DNA of 64,000 nt from Bifidobacterium aesculapii. Its GTDB lineage: Bacteria > Actinomycetota > Actinomycetes > Actinomycetales > Bifidobacteriaceae. The DNA lies in the NCBI RefSeq assembly GCF_001417815.1, contig NZ_BCFK01000035.1, positions 26,966-90,965 on the forward strand. Direction: 5' to 3'. The first letter of the stretch is position 1. Each line of letters starts with the position of its first letter. The notes beneath the pieces were generated by a model. The model was not told the DNA's origin and did no database searches. It worked only from the letters and a program-made list of their open reading frames with translations. Shown here piece after piece: positions 43,871-53,577 of this stretch. The translations under genes were made by a program, and so were the position numbers.

Positions 43871-45283
43871 ATGTCTATGACTTCCGATTCCATCGCGCAG
43901 ATTCGTGACGAGGCCGCGGCCTCGCTCCAGCCCGAGCGGCAGCAGCAGTGGGAACAGTTCCTGACCCCCATGCCTGTCGCCCGGCAAGCGGTGGAACTGT
44001 TCACGCCCTGCGAACGTCCGGTCCGGATTCTCGACTTGGGATCGGGTTCCGGCATCCTCGGCGCCGTCGCTGCGGAACATGCGGCGAGCGGCAGCAGCGT
44101 GGTCGCCGTCGAACAGGACGACCGGCTTGCGGCGATGTCCGAAACGTCGCTATGTCAGGTATGCGGCGACGTTACGGTCATCAACGATTCCGTGTTCGAC
44201 GTTCCGCTGGAACCGCGATTCGACCGCGTGATTCTTAATCCTCCGTATAAGAAGACCAGTCCGACCGTGATTCCCACGAGCGCCGGCGACGTCAAGGTGA
44301 CGAACCTGTACACCGCGTTTCTGGTCATTGCGATTCAGTCGCTCGCCGAAGGCGGGGAGTGCGTGGCGATTATCCCGCGCTCGTGGATGAACGGCGACTA
44401 TTTCAAGGATTTCCGCAAGTGGATGCTGCACGAATGCAGTCTCGACGCGTTGGCCGTGTACGGTTCGCGTCAGGAGCATTTCAAGGATATGAGCATCCTG
44501 CAGGAGATCATGCTGTTGAAGGTGTCCAAAAGGCCGCAGACGAAGAAAGTTATGGTGATTGCGGACGCGTCTCCGATGATGCCGTTGGCGCAGCAGCCGG
44601 CCGACATGGTGGCGTTGAAGGCGCTCACGATGGGGAGCGACCGTATTCTGCGTATCCGGCAGCAGGATGCGAGACTGTCCGGGTTCAAAACATTGTCCGA
44701 TGAGGGACTGTGGGTGTCCACCGGCAAGCTGGTGTGGTTCCGTAATCGTGACGTGCTGTCGAGCGTCGCGGAGCCGGACGGTCACCCTTTGTACTGGTCC
44801 GATAATCAGTGCGGGTTGGTGATGCGGCATCCGGTCGACTGCGATCGCGAACAGTGGGTGACTGGCGAGGCCGATGGCCGTCACGTCGTGCTTCCGGCGG
44901 GCGGCTACTGTCTGGTGAATCGATTCTCCGCCAAAGAGCAGAATCGTCGTATCTATGCTTCGTATCTGTCCAGCGATGTTGATTTCGTTGCGGACAACAA
45001 GCTCAACTACGTGCACCAAGGAACGTCGCGTAAGACGATTCCGCTCGATGATATGGTCGCACGCGGGTTGACGCTGTGGCTGTCGTCTACGATCATCGAC
45101 GAATGGTACCGGCAGGTGTCCGGCAGCACGCAGATCAATGCCACGGATCTGCGTCAGATGCCGTGCCCGTCGAAACCGCAACTTGCCGCGCTGGCTGGTA
45201 TGCTGTCACTCAATGACATGCCGAATCAGCATCTCATTGACGAGGCGATGAGGGGGTTGTTTTCATGGGCGAAGGCAAGCTGA
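43871..45283 (+). CDS. Adenine-specific DNA methyltransferase of a BsuBI/PstI-type system
   Basis: This 470-residue N6-adenine methyltransferase has the S-adenosylmethionine motif ILDLGSGSG (53-61), the catalytic NPPY (123-126) and a C-terminal target-recognition half. Its partner gene is a BsuBI/PstI-type endonuclease, so the expected target is CTGCAG with methylation of the A. I place the start at ATG 43871, near a promoter; ATG 43877 and an upstream in-frame ATG 43760 are alternatives. Its end overlaps the endonuclease gene by 19 bases. Base composition is lower in G+C than the flanking core genes. Confidence 0.88.
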   Translation: MSMTSDSIAQIRDEAAASLQPERQQQWEQFLTPMPVARQAVELFTPCERPVRILDLGSGSGILGAVAAEHAASGSSVVAVEQDDRLAAMSETSLCQVCGDVTVINDSVFDVPLEPRFDRVILNPPYKKTSPTVIPTSAGDVKVTNLYTAFLVIAIQSLAEGGECVAIIPRSWMNGDYFKDFRKWMLHECSLDALAVYGSRQEHFKDMSILQEIMLLKVSKRPQTKKVMVIADASPMMPLAQQPADMVALKALTMGSDRILRIRQQDARLSGFKTLSDEGLWVSTGKLVWFRNRDVLSSVAEPDGHPLYWSDNQCGLVMRHPVDCDREQWVTGEADGRHVVLPAGGYCLVNRFSAKEQNRRIYASYLSSDVDFVADNKLNYVHQGTSRKTIPLDDMVARGLTLWLSSTIIDEWYRQVSGSTQINATDLRQMPCPSKPQLAALAGMLSLNDMPNQHLIDEAMRGLFSWAKAS

Positions 45284-46212
45284 TTGACGAAGCGGTGGAT
45301 CTGCTGCGCTCGTTCGATGTCGATGAAGGGCGGATGAACGAGCGCAGCGCGATGACGCTGTTGGCGTTGCTGCAGCTGAAACAGGGTGATTCATGGAAGG
45401 ATGCCGCAAACCCGATGTTGGGGACACGAGCCATCATGGATTGGATTCGTGACGAATTCGGAGTGGAGTACAAACCGAATACGCGTGAAACGATTCGCCG
45501 ATCTACGCTTCACCAGTTCGTCATCGCAGGCATCGTCGAAGAGAACGCCGATGAGCCGGATAGGAGTCAGAATTCCCCGAAGTGGAATTATCGAGTGACC
45601 GATGACGCATTGAAGGCGATTCGGAGCTATGGCGGAACGAATTTCGAATCGGATATCGAAGCGTTTCTGAGTGAGCATGAGTCGTATCAGTCGTTGGCCG
45701 AGGAACGTCGTAATATGCCGAAGACTCCGGTGACGTTGCCGTCGGGCGTTGACATAAGGCTGTCTCCCAAAGGCCAGTCCTTGTTGATTAAAGAGATGGT
45801 GGAAGAGATGCTGCCGCGCTTCGCTCCGGGAAGCCAAGTGCTGTATATCGATGATACGGACCATCAACATGGTGTAGTTGATGCCACGATGATGGACGAG
45901 TTGGGCATCAGTCTACCGGCGCGCGGGAAGGCTCCGGATGTGATCGCATGGGATGCCGCTCGCGAATGGCTGTTCCTGATGGAGGCCGCCAGCACACACG
46001 GCCCCGTGGACGTGACTCGAAAGGTCGAACTGCATGAGCTGTTCGCAGACCAATGGGACAAAGTGGTGCTGGTCTCCTGTTTCCCAGAGCGTAAGGTCAT
46101 GCAGCGCTACTTGTCACAACTTGCGTGGGAAACCGAAGCCTGGTGCGCCGACACCCCAGACCACATGATCCACCTCAACGGCTCCAGATTCATGGGTCCG
46201 TATGCGGAATAG
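45265..46212 (+). CDS. BsuBI/PstI-type restriction endonuclease
   Basis: This is a 315-residue type IIP restriction enzyme. The N-terminal half is a winged-helix-like domain (ERSAMTLLALLQLKQGDSWKD starts it). The C-terminal nuclease domain has LYIDDTDHQ, then KAPDVIAWD (P224, D225) and FLMEAASTHGPVD (E240), the PD-(D/E)xK-like core of the PstI family. Predicted cleavage site: CTGCAG. The gene overlaps the methyltransferase gene by 19 bases, so methylase and nuclease are made together with methylase first. An ATPase gene of unknown role follows after 30 bp. Confidence 0.9.
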   Translation: MGEGKLIDEAVDLLRSFDVDEGRMNERSAMTLLALLQLKQGDSWKDAANPMLGTRAIMDWIRDEFGVEYKPNTRETIRRSTLHQFVIAGIVEENADEPDRSQNSPKWNYRVTDDALKAIRSYGGTNFESDIEAFLSEHESYQSLAEERRNMPKTPVTLPSGVDIRLSPKGQSLLIKEMVEEMLPRFAPGSQVLYIDDTDHQHGVVDATMMDELGISLPARGKAPDVIAWDAAREWLFLMEAASTHGPVDVTRKVELHELFADQWDKVVLVSCFPERKVMQRYLSQLAWETEAWCADTPDHMIHLNGSRFMGPYAE

Positions 46213-46242
46213 TCAGATAAGAAAACATGAAAAGGTGAATTA

Positions 46243-47739
46243 ATGGAATTGTATGAGAGCATGGGTTTTAATGCTAATCCGTTTTCTAACTATTCGGCGG
46301 AAGATGAGTGGAATATCTTGTCTAAGATTTTTGTGAAGCCTAAGTATTATGCAACAATCAGAGAGGATTTGATTCATGGGAGGAGTAAATTTATTTTTGG
46401 TGATCGAGGTGTTGGAAAGTCGGCGCTTATATATTTTCTGAAATCGGATTTTGATAACGATAATGTGTTTTCTATCGTTGTTAAGTCGTATGATTCGGTT
46501 GCTTTGAAAAATAATGAAAAAGATTTTTTGATTCTTGTCATCCGTGAACTTATTGATGAGTTGTTGACTGCGTGTGATAAACAGAAGAATCTTTTAAATA
46601 AGTTAAACACCGCAGATAAGCGTTGTTTGTCGTTATTCTTTGTTTCTTTTGCGAGTCTTCTTCAAAAGGAGGAGGCGAAGCGTCTTGCTGATGGCTTGAG
46701 AAATAGGCTATTAAGATTTGGTGCTTCTTATGCGTACAACAAGATTTTGAGACCGCTTTTGAATATAGTGTTAAGTACGACTACCCAAACTTTTGCTGTG
46801 TGGTGTAATTCGGTTCAAAATCTACCTCCCTGCGATGAGAGAACATACCGTGAATTTGTTCCAAGGTTGGACGAGATTGCAGCAAATGAAAGTAACTTAA
46901 ATTCTCGTGATTTTGATTTAGATTCCATTGATGTGGAGACTCTGAGAAAGGTTCTTGATCGGCTGGCAAAGATTATTAAACGTCTTGGATTTAGGCAGGT
47001 GGTTATTTTCTTTGATAAGATTGATGAATATGCGAAGTTGAATTCAAAAATACCTGATGTCAGTATGTTCATCCATGACATTCTGGTGGATTTATCTCTT
47101 CTGTCGAATAGTGAGTTTTCTCTTGTGTTCGCATTGTGGAGTAAGCTCCGAAAATGTCTTCAGGAAGATGGTGTCCGATATGACAAAACCCCTGCGATAG
47201 ATATTACGTGGGAGGATGCTCAAGTTAGAGAGATTGTCGATAGGCGGATTAATTATTACTCTGCCGGTGATATTCGTTCCCTTGCTGACATTTTTGATGA
47301 TTCTGCATCTTCTGTAGCGGAAGTGATCGAATTAGCGTCCGGTTCGCCTCGGTATGCTATTATGTTATTGGAAAAAATATATGCCGAGCAAGCGTTAATT
47401 GATGACGGCGATAAGGTTTTTTCTAATACTGCATTCCGTAATGGTGCAAATAAGTTTATTTCAGATTTTGATTATTATACTTTCTATGCTGGACATAAAG
47501 AGTCTTCCTTGCAACGTGTCTTATTTCTTGTCTTTAAGCTTTCCTCTTCTATTTTTACTGTCAAAGATATATCCAAGGTTTTAAAAAAATCTGACCAAAC
47601 GGCTAAAAATCGTATTTCCGTTATGAAGGAATATGGAATCATCAAAGATTTTGATGCAAATAGTAGACCTCAAAAGTATGAAATAATAGATAAGCGTTTG
47701 GTTTATGCCATGAATCATAAGATTCGTATTGATGAGTGA
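46243..47739 (+). CDS. P-loop ATPase with C-terminal winged helix, AT-rich, defence-linked
   Basis: This 498-residue P-loop protein starts [20 protein letters not shown], a common opening of AAA ATPases that read an NPF-like motif. It has Walker [10 protein letters not shown] (53-61) and Walker [12 protein letters not shown] (near 253-263). The last 80 residues ([25 protein letters not shown]…) form a winged helix. It resembles the Sll1717-type P-loop ATPases found near restriction genes. Composition is very AT-rich (19 G/C of 60 at 46441-46500) against GC-rich neighbours on both sides, and starts 30 bp behind the endonuclease. Probably co-transcribed with it. Function unknown; an accessory of the restriction system or a separate defence protein. 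Confidence 0.78.
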   Translation: MELYESMGFNANPFSNYSAEDEWNILSKIFVKPKYYATIREDLIHGRSKFIFGDRGVGKSALIYFLKSDFDNDNVFSIVVKSYDSVALKNNEKDFLILVIRELIDELLTACDKQKNLLNKLNTADKRCLSLFFVSFASLLQKEEAKRLADGLRNRLLRFGASYAYNKILRPLLNIVLSTTTQTFAVWCNSVQNLPPCDERTYREFVPRLDEIAANESNLNSRDFDLDSIDVETLRKVLDRLAKIIKRLGFRQVVIFFDKIDEYAKLNSKIPDVSMFIHDILVDLSLLSNSEFSLVFALWSKLRKCLQEDGVRYDKTPAIDITWEDAQVREIVDRRINYYSAGDIRSLADIFDDSASSVAEVIELASGSPRYAIMLLEKIYAEQALIDDGDKVFSNTAFRNGANKFISDFDYYTFYAGHKESSLQRVLFLVFKLSSSIFTVKDISKVLKKSDQTAKNRISVMKEYGIIKDFDANSRPQKYEIIDKRLVYAMNHKIRIDE

Positions 47740-47942
47740 AAGTTCATGAAACCTCCCGTTTGCAAAGCGGTTCTACTCTGGTCGAGTCGTTGGGCGCGGC
47801 GTGGAATGGCGTGGCTCCTTGCGGCGCGTGGTCGTTAAAAACTTGGGCTGGCGGCGGTTCGGCTGCCTGGCATCCCACGAATTGTGGAGCCGGGCAGGCA
47901 AACCGAAGCCGCTGCAAGTTCGCACAACAAAACGGGGGTCAG

Positions 47943-48623
47943 ATGAGACTTACACCCAGAGAGACCGACAAGCTCATGCTGTACTTGGCGGGGCAGGTGG
48001 CCAAGGAGCGCAAGAGCCGCGGCGTGAAGCTCAACTATGTGGAGGCGATCGCGCTGATCTCCTCCGAATGCGTGGAACGCGCGCGTGAGGGCGCGACCGT
48101 CGCGGCACTCATGCAGTACGGGCGCACGCTCCTCAAGCCCGAGGACGTGATGGACGGCGTGGCCGAAATGCTCGAGGTCGTCGAAGTGGAGGCCACGTTC
48201 CCGGACGGCACGAAGCTCGTCTCCATCCACAACCCCATCGAATCGACCGAGAAGCTCGTGCCGGGCGAATACTTCTTCGCGGACGGCGACCTCACCATCA
48301 ACGAAGGCAAGGACGCCATCGAACTCGACGTGGTCAACACCGCCGACCGCCCCATCCAGATCGGCTCCCACTTCCACTTCTTCGAAGTCAACAAATACCT
48401 CAAGTTCGACCGCAAGGCCGCGTACGGCAAGCGTCTCGACATCGCCGCCGGCACGGCCGTGCGCTTCGAGCCGGGCGAATCGCACCGCGTGCACCTCATC
48501 GACATCGGCGGCACGCGCGAGATCCACGGCTTCAGCGCGCTCGTCGACGGCCAGCTCGACGATCCGCTCGTCAAGGAGGCCGCGTTCAGGAAAGCCAAGG
48601 AACAGGGCTTTCTGGGAATCTGA
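47943..48623 (+). CDS. ureA: Urease gamma-beta fusion subunit (UreAB)
   Basis: This 226-residue fusion has the gamma subunit at residues 1-100 ([20 protein letters not shown]…YGRTLL, DVMDGV) and the beta subunit at about 110-226 ([31 protein letters not shown] [17 protein letters not shown]). The fusion is as in Helicobacter UreA and bifidobacterial ureases. It starts at ATG 47943, preceded by GGGGGTC. It lies 27 bp upstream of ureC and directly after AT-rich foreign DNA, so its promoter must lie in the 200-bp gap or further upstream. Confidence 0.94.
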   Translation: MRLTPRETDKLMLYLAGQVAKERKSRGVKLNYVEAIALISSECVERAREGATVAALMQYGRTLLKPEDVMDGVAEMLEVVEVEATFPDGTKLVSIHNPIESTEKLVPGEYFFADGDLTINEGKDAIELDVVNTADRPIQIGSHFHFFEVNKYLKFDRKAAYGKRLDIAAGTAVRFEPGESHRVHLIDIGGTREIHGFSALVDGQLDDPLVKEAAFRKAKEQGFLGI

Positions 48624-48650
48624 GGAATCCGAAGGGAGGGACACACAACC

Positions 48651-50375
48651 ATGAGCAGGATCATCACACGCAAGGACTACGCGGGCATGTTCGGCCCGAC
48701 CACGGGCGACCGCGTCCGCCTCGGCGACACCAGCCTCGTCATCGAAGTCGAGAAGGACTACACGCATTACGGCGACGAACTCAAGTTCGGCGGCGGCAAA
48801 TCGTTCCGTGACGGCATGGGCCAATCCTCCGTCCAACTCGACGCGGAATCGCCCGACACGGTCATCACCAACGCGCTCATCGTCGACTGGACCGGCATCT
48901 ACAAAGCCGACATCGGCATCAAGAACGGCAAGATCAGCGCCATCGGCAAGGCCGGCAACCCGCAGACCATGAACGGCGTCACGCCCGGTCTCGAAGTCGG
49001 ATCCGGCACCGAGGCCATCGCCGGCGAAGGCCTCATCGTCACCGCGGGCGGCCTCGACACGCACATCCACTTCATCTCCCCGCAGCAGGTGCGCACCGCG
49101 CTCGCCGGCGGCGTCACCACGATGATCGGCGGCGGCACCGGCCCGGCCGACGGCACCAACGCCACCACCTGCAATCCGGGCGCGTTCCATCTCGCGCGCA
49201 TGATCGAGGCGGCCGAAGCGCTGCCCGTCAACATCGCCTACCTCGGCAAGGGCAACGATTCCAGCCCCGAACCTTTGCGCGAACAGATCCGCGCGGGCGC
49301 GGCCGGCCTCAAGATCCACGAGGACTGGGGCTCCACGCCGGCCGTCATCGACACCTGCCTCGGCGTCGCCGACGAAACCGACACACAGGTCGCAATCCAC
49401 ACGGACACGCTCAACGAGGGCGGCTGCGTCGAGGACACGATCGCCGCGTTTAAAGGCCGCACCATCCACACCTACCACACGGAGGGCGCGGGCGGCGGCC
49501 ATGCGCCCGACATCATCCGCGCGGCCGGTTTCCCGAACGTGCTGCCGAGCTCCACGAACCCGACCATGCCGTACACGCGCAACACGATCGACGAGCATCT
49601 CGACATGATGATGGTCTGCCATCACCTCGACCGCAACGTGCCCGAGGACATCTCCTTCGCCGACTCGCGCATCCGCCCGGAGACCATCGGCGCCGAGGAC
49701 GTGCTGCACGACATGGGCATCATCTCGATGATGAGCTCCGACTCGCAGGCCATGGGCCGTGTCGGCGAGGTCATCACGCGCACCATCCAGACCGCCGACA
49801 AGATGAAGAAGCAGCGCGGCCCCCTGCCCGAGGACGAACACGACAACAACCGCAACGACAACTTCCGCGTGAAGCGCTACGTGAGCAAGTTCACCATCAA
49901 CCCGGCCATCACGCACGGCGTCTCCGACTATGTCGGTTCCGTCGAGGTCGGCAAGATGGCCGATCTGGTCCTGTGGCAGCCGGCCATGTTCGGCGCGAAA
50001 CCGGAGATGGTCATCAAGGGCGGTTCCATCGCCTACTCGCGCATGGGCGACGCGAACGCGTCCATTCCCACGCCGGAGCCCGTCTACTACCGCGACATGT
50101 TCGGCGCGCTCGGCCGTGCCCTCGGCTCGTCGTGCGCGACGTTCGTCTCGCAGGCCGCCGTCGACGACGACATCAAGGGCAAGCTGAACCTGCAGCGTCA
50201 GGTGCTGCCCGTGCACGGCTGCCGCACGCCCGGCAAGAAGGATCTGAAGTTCAACGACGTCCTCGCCGACATCCAGGTCGATCCGGAAACGTTCCAGGTG
50301 ACGGTCGACGGCGAGCTCGTCCACTCCGATCCCGCATACGAGCTGCCGCTCACGCAGCGCTACTTCCTGTTCTGA
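48651..50375 (+). CDS. ureC: Urease alpha subunit UreC
   Basis: This 574-residue catalytic subunit has the nickel ligands H138-x-H140 in [10 protein letters not shown], carbamylated K221 in GLKIHEDWG, and the flap C323-H324 in [16 protein letters not shown] follows. All key residues are present. It hydrolyses urea to ammonia and carbamate in the cytoplasm. RBS GAAGGGAGGGA precedes the ATG. Only ureD of the accessory genes is in the window. Three stem-loops follow the stop. Confidence 0.97.
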   Translation: MSRIITRKDYAGMFGPTTGDRVRLGDTSLVIEVEKDYTHYGDELKFGGGKSFRDGMGQSSVQLDAESPDTVITNALIVDWTGIYKADIGIKNGKISAIGKAGNPQTMNGVTPGLEVGSGTEAIAGEGLIVTAGGLDTHIHFISPQQVRTALAGGVTTMIGGGTGPADGTNATTCNPGAFHLARMIEAAEALPVNIAYLGKGNDSSPEPLREQIRAGAAGLKIHEDWGSTPAVIDTCLGVADETDTQVAIHTDTLNEGGCVEDTIAAFKGRTIHTYHTEGAGGGHAPDIIRAAGFPNVLPSSTNPTMPYTRNTIDEHLDMMMVCHHLDRNVPEDISFADSRIRPETIGAEDVLHDMGIISMMSSDSQAMGRVGEVITRTIQTADKMKKQRGPLPEDEHDNNRNDNFRVKRYVSKFTINPAITHGVSDYVGSVEVGKMADLVLWQPAMFGAKPEMVIKGGSIAYSRMGDANASIPTPEPVYYRDMFGALGRALGSSCATFVSQAAVDDDIKGKLNLQRQVLPVHGCRTPGKKDLKFNDVLADIQVDPETFQVTVDGELVHSDPAYELPLTQRYFLF

Positions 50376-50395
50376 GCGCTCCGGCGGATTTCGGT

Positions 50396-50551
50396 CGTCC
50401 TCCGATTCCCCGATTGCGGGAATCGGAGGACGGAAACCGCGTGGAACCGAACATCGCGTTCGCCCGTGTTTCCCCGGTATTCCGCGGGAAACACGGGTTT
50501 ATATGGAACACGCCGTCATCCCCCGATTCTGCGGTCGCGAAAATCGGGGGA
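50396..50551. terminator. Three successive stem-loops between convergent ureC and ureD
   Basis: Stem 1 pairs CGTCCTCCGATTCCC (50396-50410) with 50418-50432. Stem 2 pairs CCCGTGTTTCCC (50463-50474) with 50486-50497 and is followed by TTTATAT. Stem 3 pairs TCCCCCGATT (50519-50528) with 50542-50551. They lie between two convergent genes and probably end transcription from both sides. Confidence 0.75.
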
Positions 50552-50591
50552 CGACGATGTCAGGGCAGAGGCGTCGCGGGGGCGTCGCAGG

Positions 50592-50624
50592 GACGTCACG
50601 ATGACGTCACGATGACGTCACGAT
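50592..50624. repeat. Three tandem copies of an 11-bp unit
   Basis: GACGTCACGAT is repeated at 50592, 50603 and 50614. The array overlaps the last codons and stop of ureD, so slippage would alter the C-terminus. Confidence 0.7.
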
Positions 50625-51584
50625 GTCGGCGATGTCGCGGATCAGTCCGAACGCGTCGTCGCCGCGTGACGTGAGCACGCGCACGCACACGCCGTTAATT
50701 GCGCGGCTCACGCCGAGTTCGCCCGCAAAACCGGTCGCATCCGCATGCGCGCGGATACGCTCGACCAGCGCGTCCTCGGCGGCGACGCGCGCCTGTTCGA
50801 CGCGCGCGCGTACCGCTTCGGGCGACATGTCCGGCGCGTCCGTGCGGACGTCGCCGGACACGCCCGCAGCCGGTGCCGAGTCCGGCGCGTCCGCCGGATC
50901 GGCTTCCGGCAGGTGGACGTACAGGACGCCGCAATGCGTGAATTCGCGCCACATGCCAAGGCCCGTATAGTCGAACGATTCCGGTTCCAGCAGCATGCGG
51001 TCCGCGAACGCGAGCCGCGCGGCGTCCTGGCTGCGCGGACGGCCGCGGCGGTGGTCCTGTCGACGTTCGCGCGCGACGGCGTCCGTGACGGCGCGGGGCT
51101 CGTCGACCGTCACGCGCAAACGGTTCGTGAAGCGCGCCATCGCCCAGCGCTCGTCCATGCCGACGCGGCCGCACGTCACCACGTCACCGTAGACGAACGT
51201 CGATTCCGCGCTGATATGCGCCGTCGTGAGGTTCTCGAACGTGCTGCCACGGAACGGGATGACCGGGAACGGCAAGAACACCGCCTTGGCGTCGCCGCGG
51301 GCGGTCAGGTCGATGGTGCGTGTCGCCTTGCCGTCGGCGGTGTTCAGCACCTTCTCGTAGCTTTGCGTTTTGATGGTCGAATCCGTGCCGGGCGCGAAAT
51401 CGATGGCGATGTGCGCCTCGTCGCCTTTGAGGAAGCCGGGGGAGGCGAGCATGACGATGAAATCGGAGTGGCGGCCGTTCGTGAACGGCGTCATCAGTTT
51501 GAACGGCGCCTCGAAATACACGTCGTCGATCTTCGTGCGCCCATGGCGGAACGCGGTGGTCAAACGAAACGTGCTGCTGCCCAT
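50607..51584 (-). CDS. ureD: Urease accessory protein UreD (UreH)
   Basis: This is a 325-residue UreD-family maturation factor. It opens STFRLTTAFRHGRTKIDDVYFEAPFKLMTPF, a divergent but recognisable UreD start, and has DFAPGTDSTIKTQSYEKV and PFRGSTFENLTTAHI. It binds apo-urease with UreF and UreG for nickel insertion. I take ATG 51584 with AAAGGA upstream; longer in-frame starts lack support. An Ala/Asp/Pro-rich insertion (about 230-260) separates the last helices. It is on the opposite strand to ureABC, which is unusual. Confidence 0.85.
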   Translation of the reverse strand: MGSSTFRLTTAFRHGRTKIDDVYFEAPFKLMTPFTNGRHSDFIVMLASPGFLKGDEAHIAIDFAPGTDSTIKTQSYEKVLNTADGKATRTIDLTARGDAKAVFLPFPVIPFRGSTFENLTTAHISAESTFVYGDVVTCGRVGMDERWAMARFTNRLRVTVDEPRAVTDAVARERRQDHRRGRPRSQDAARLAFADRMLLEPESFDYTGLGMWREFTHCGVLYVHLPEADPADAPDSAPAAGVSGDVRTDAPDMSPEAVRARVEQARVAAEDALVERIRAHADATGFAGELGVSRAINGVCVRVLTSRGDDAFGLIRDIADIVTSS

Positions 51585-51887
51585 GGGCGTGCGTCCTTTC
51601 TGCTGCTCCGCCGTCATGTGACGGCATCCGATGGCGCCGGCGTTCGTGCGCCGGAACGCTGACCCATTATGCCGCCCGTACGGCACTGTTGTGTTTCGGG
51701 CGGTCGGGCCGTGGACTGCGGGGGAGGTGTCGCGCGGGTGGTCGGCGGAGGCGTGGTCGGCGGCGTGGTTGTTCCCGTGCGGCGATGTGCCGCGCGCTAG
51801 GGACTTTCCGTGTCGCGGGCGCACGTGGCGTAGGGGTGGTGTACAGTAGTGGAGTTGCACGTCGCATGAGGCGTGCGGCATGGTTTT
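51585..51887 (+). other. Gap between ureD and tRNA-Arg
   Basis: I see no gene here. It contains the ureD ribosome site. A TACAGT hexamer at 51842-51847 would start transcription about 35 bases before the tRNA and may be its -10 box; no good -35 was found. Confidence 0.4.
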
Positions 51888-51960
51888 GGGTCCGTAGCTC
51901 AGTGGATAGAGCGTCTGTCTCCGGAACAGAAGGTCGAGGGTTCGATCCCCTTTGGGCCCA
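51888..51960 (+). tRNA. tRNA-Arg (anticodon CCG)
   Basis: The acceptor stem pairs GGGTCCG with TGGGCCC (one or two G/T pairs), followed by discriminator A at 51960. The D arm has AGCTCAGTGGATAGAGC. The anticodon arm TCTGT-CTCCGGA-ACAGA gives anticodon CCG, reading CGG. The T arm is GAGGGTTCGATCCCC. CCA is not encoded. Confidence 0.95.
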
Positions 51961-51968
51961 CCGGTTCA

Positions 51969-52002
51969 GGGGCGCCGCATCAACGATGCGGCGCCCCCTT
52001 TT
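51969..52002 (+). terminator. tRNA-Arg terminator
   Basis: GGGGCGCCGCAT (51969-51980) pairs perfectly with ATGCGGCGCCCC (51986-51997) over a 5-base loop, followed by CTTTT. Confidence 0.85.
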
Positions 52003-52340
52003 GCGTTTGGATGGCGCCTTGGCTTCAGGCGCGCTGCGGAGGACCGAGGGGCAAAACGTGGATTCTGCGCGGGCGTGCAGTTGGCATGTCATTGGGTGGC
52101 GGTGTGGACTATGGGAACGGTTGTGGTGCTTTCGGCTCCTTGTTGCAGGCTTGTATGTCGACTGTGTCGCGCGTTGCGTCCACGGCGCTTGATGTGGGTA
52201 TGGCTGTGCCTTCAGGGCAATCGCGAAGTCCCGGCTATGACTGCGACACCCCGAAGCATGGCATCGGGATTTGCTTTTCTTGGAAAACCGTGTATGCTCT
52301 TCACCTTGTGCGAGGGAGTTATCCCGAGCATGGAACATAT
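52003..52340 (+). other. Gap between tRNA-Arg and tRNA-Asn
   Basis: No gene is visible. The tRNA-Asn promoter (52271-52298) is the only element I can support here. Confidence 0.4.
52271..52298 (+). promoter_or_regulatory. Promoter of tRNA-Asn
   Basis: TTGCTT (52271-52276), a 16-base spacer and TATGCT (52293-52298) predict a start near 52305, about 35 bases before the mature tRNA. Confidence 0.5.
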
Positions 52341-52416
<76 letters not shown>

Positions 52417-52418
52417 TG

Positions 52419-52444
52419 GAAACCCCGGATTCGTCCGGGGTTTC
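52419..52444 (+). terminator. tRNA-Asn terminator
   Basis: GAAACCCCGGA (52419-52429) pairs with TCCGGGGTTTC (52434-52444) over a 4-base loop, followed by GTCGTTTTC. Confidence 0.85.
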
Positions 52445-52726
52445 GTCGTTTTCGGCTGACCTCGAGTTCCCCGCCCATGCAGCTCAAAGAGGGGAAACGC
52501 CTACTGCCGTAAAGGGAAACAAGCTAAAACAGACAGACATTCTGGCCTATGACCCGGATAGTCGGCTTCGGATGAAATCCGGAATCGCGGACAACATGGG
52601 TTACGGGGCGAGCTGGGCGGCGCGCAAACCGCAGATTGGGGTTAGGGCTCAAACTCCAGCGTGTCAAACCCCGTGCAGAGACCGGATGCCCTTGTGTTTG
52701 TTCGGGCGGGGAACCTTGTTTGTTGC

Positions 52727-53145
52727 GAACCTGTGCGGTTCGGGGCGTGACTTGTGCAATTGGATGGCGAACCCGCAGTCGGCGGGCGAACCTGCGCAAT
52801 CCGGGCAGCAACCTGCGCAGTTTTGCCCCCAACCTGCGCAGTTCAAGCCCCAACCTGCGCACAGGGGTGCTGAAAGAAGCCCTCCGCAAGGCGTTGGAGC
52901 ATGTACGCCATATTCCGAAAAGCCCGGAATACCAAGGAAACCACCGACACTACCCCATCCGGCGCAAGCCGGCCTTCACGACCCCCATGCGCAGGTTCGC
53001 CACCGGACTGCGCAGGTTCAAGTCCCAATCGCGCAGGTTCGCCACCGGACTGCACAAGTTCGAGTCCCGATTGCGCAGGTTCATGACCAAACCGTGCAGG
53101 TTCATGACCAAACCGCGCAAGTTCCGCGCAAGATCGCACCAGTTC
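52727..53145. repeat. Head-to-head array of 21-bp repeats (locus B)
   Basis: Forward cores related to GAACCTGCGCA start at 52727, 52748, 52769, 52788, 52809, 52830 and 52851, every 21 bp except one 19-bp step caused by a two-base loss. After a spacer of about 126 bp, reverse cores (TGCGCAGGTTC and variants) start at 52988, 53009, 53030, 53051, 53072, 53093, 53114 and 53135, each exactly 21 bp apart. Unit, period, copy number and head-to-head layout match locus A at 38.1-38.5 kb. The spacers differ in the middle but share their edges: GTGCTGAAAGAAGC here against GTTCTGAAGAGGC there, and CCCCCATGCGCAGG against CCCCTATGCGCAGG. Apparent reading frames across it are by-products of the period. Confidence 0.9.
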
Positions 53146-53577
53146 GTGTTCGTATTCCGATTGCATTGAGCGCCGACCGCACTCTGCCCGTGCGGGTCCG
53201 GCCGGGATCCTCCCCTAGCGGATACTCCCGCACATCGACCGCAATCCGCCTGCGCGATTCCATCACCCGCCGCTCTCGAGAATCAGGCGATTGCTCCGGA
53301 CTTGTCTGCCATGCCAGCGCGTGACCGTATGACGGGCAATGCGACGGTTCGTAACATTCGCGCTCACTACACTGCTTCGTAGCCGCCCGTACGGTAGTGG
53401 GCGCACAACAGAACAGTCGTATGGGGAGCGGGCGACGCGGCATCACGCGGTCGTGATGTTTGCGGCGGAACGCCGTGTGCCGTCACGATTTGCCGTGATT
53501 CCGTGCGGTATCCGTGCCGAAGCTTCGACGGCCCCGCGACGTCCCCAGACAGCGACTTCGACAAGAAGGAGACGATT
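53146..53577 (+). other. Gap before ridA
   Basis: I see no gene in this stretch. AAGAAGGAG at 53563-53571 is the ribosome site of ridA. No terminator or promoter is convincing. Confidence 0.4.

Noticed and set aside
26794..47739. Prophage or integrative element
   Set aside because: I found no integrase, terminase, capsid, relaxase or clear attachment repeats around the foreign genes.
47750..47800. Possible tRNA-Cys remnant next to the AT-rich ATPase gene
   Set aside because: A loop with GCA can be drawn, but the acceptor and T arms do not form, and conserved tRNA bases are missing.
47943..51584. Hidden ureE, ureF or ureG in or near the urease genes
   Set aside because: No reading frame shows a UreG P-loop, a UreE His-rich tail or a UreF-like helical protein on either strand.
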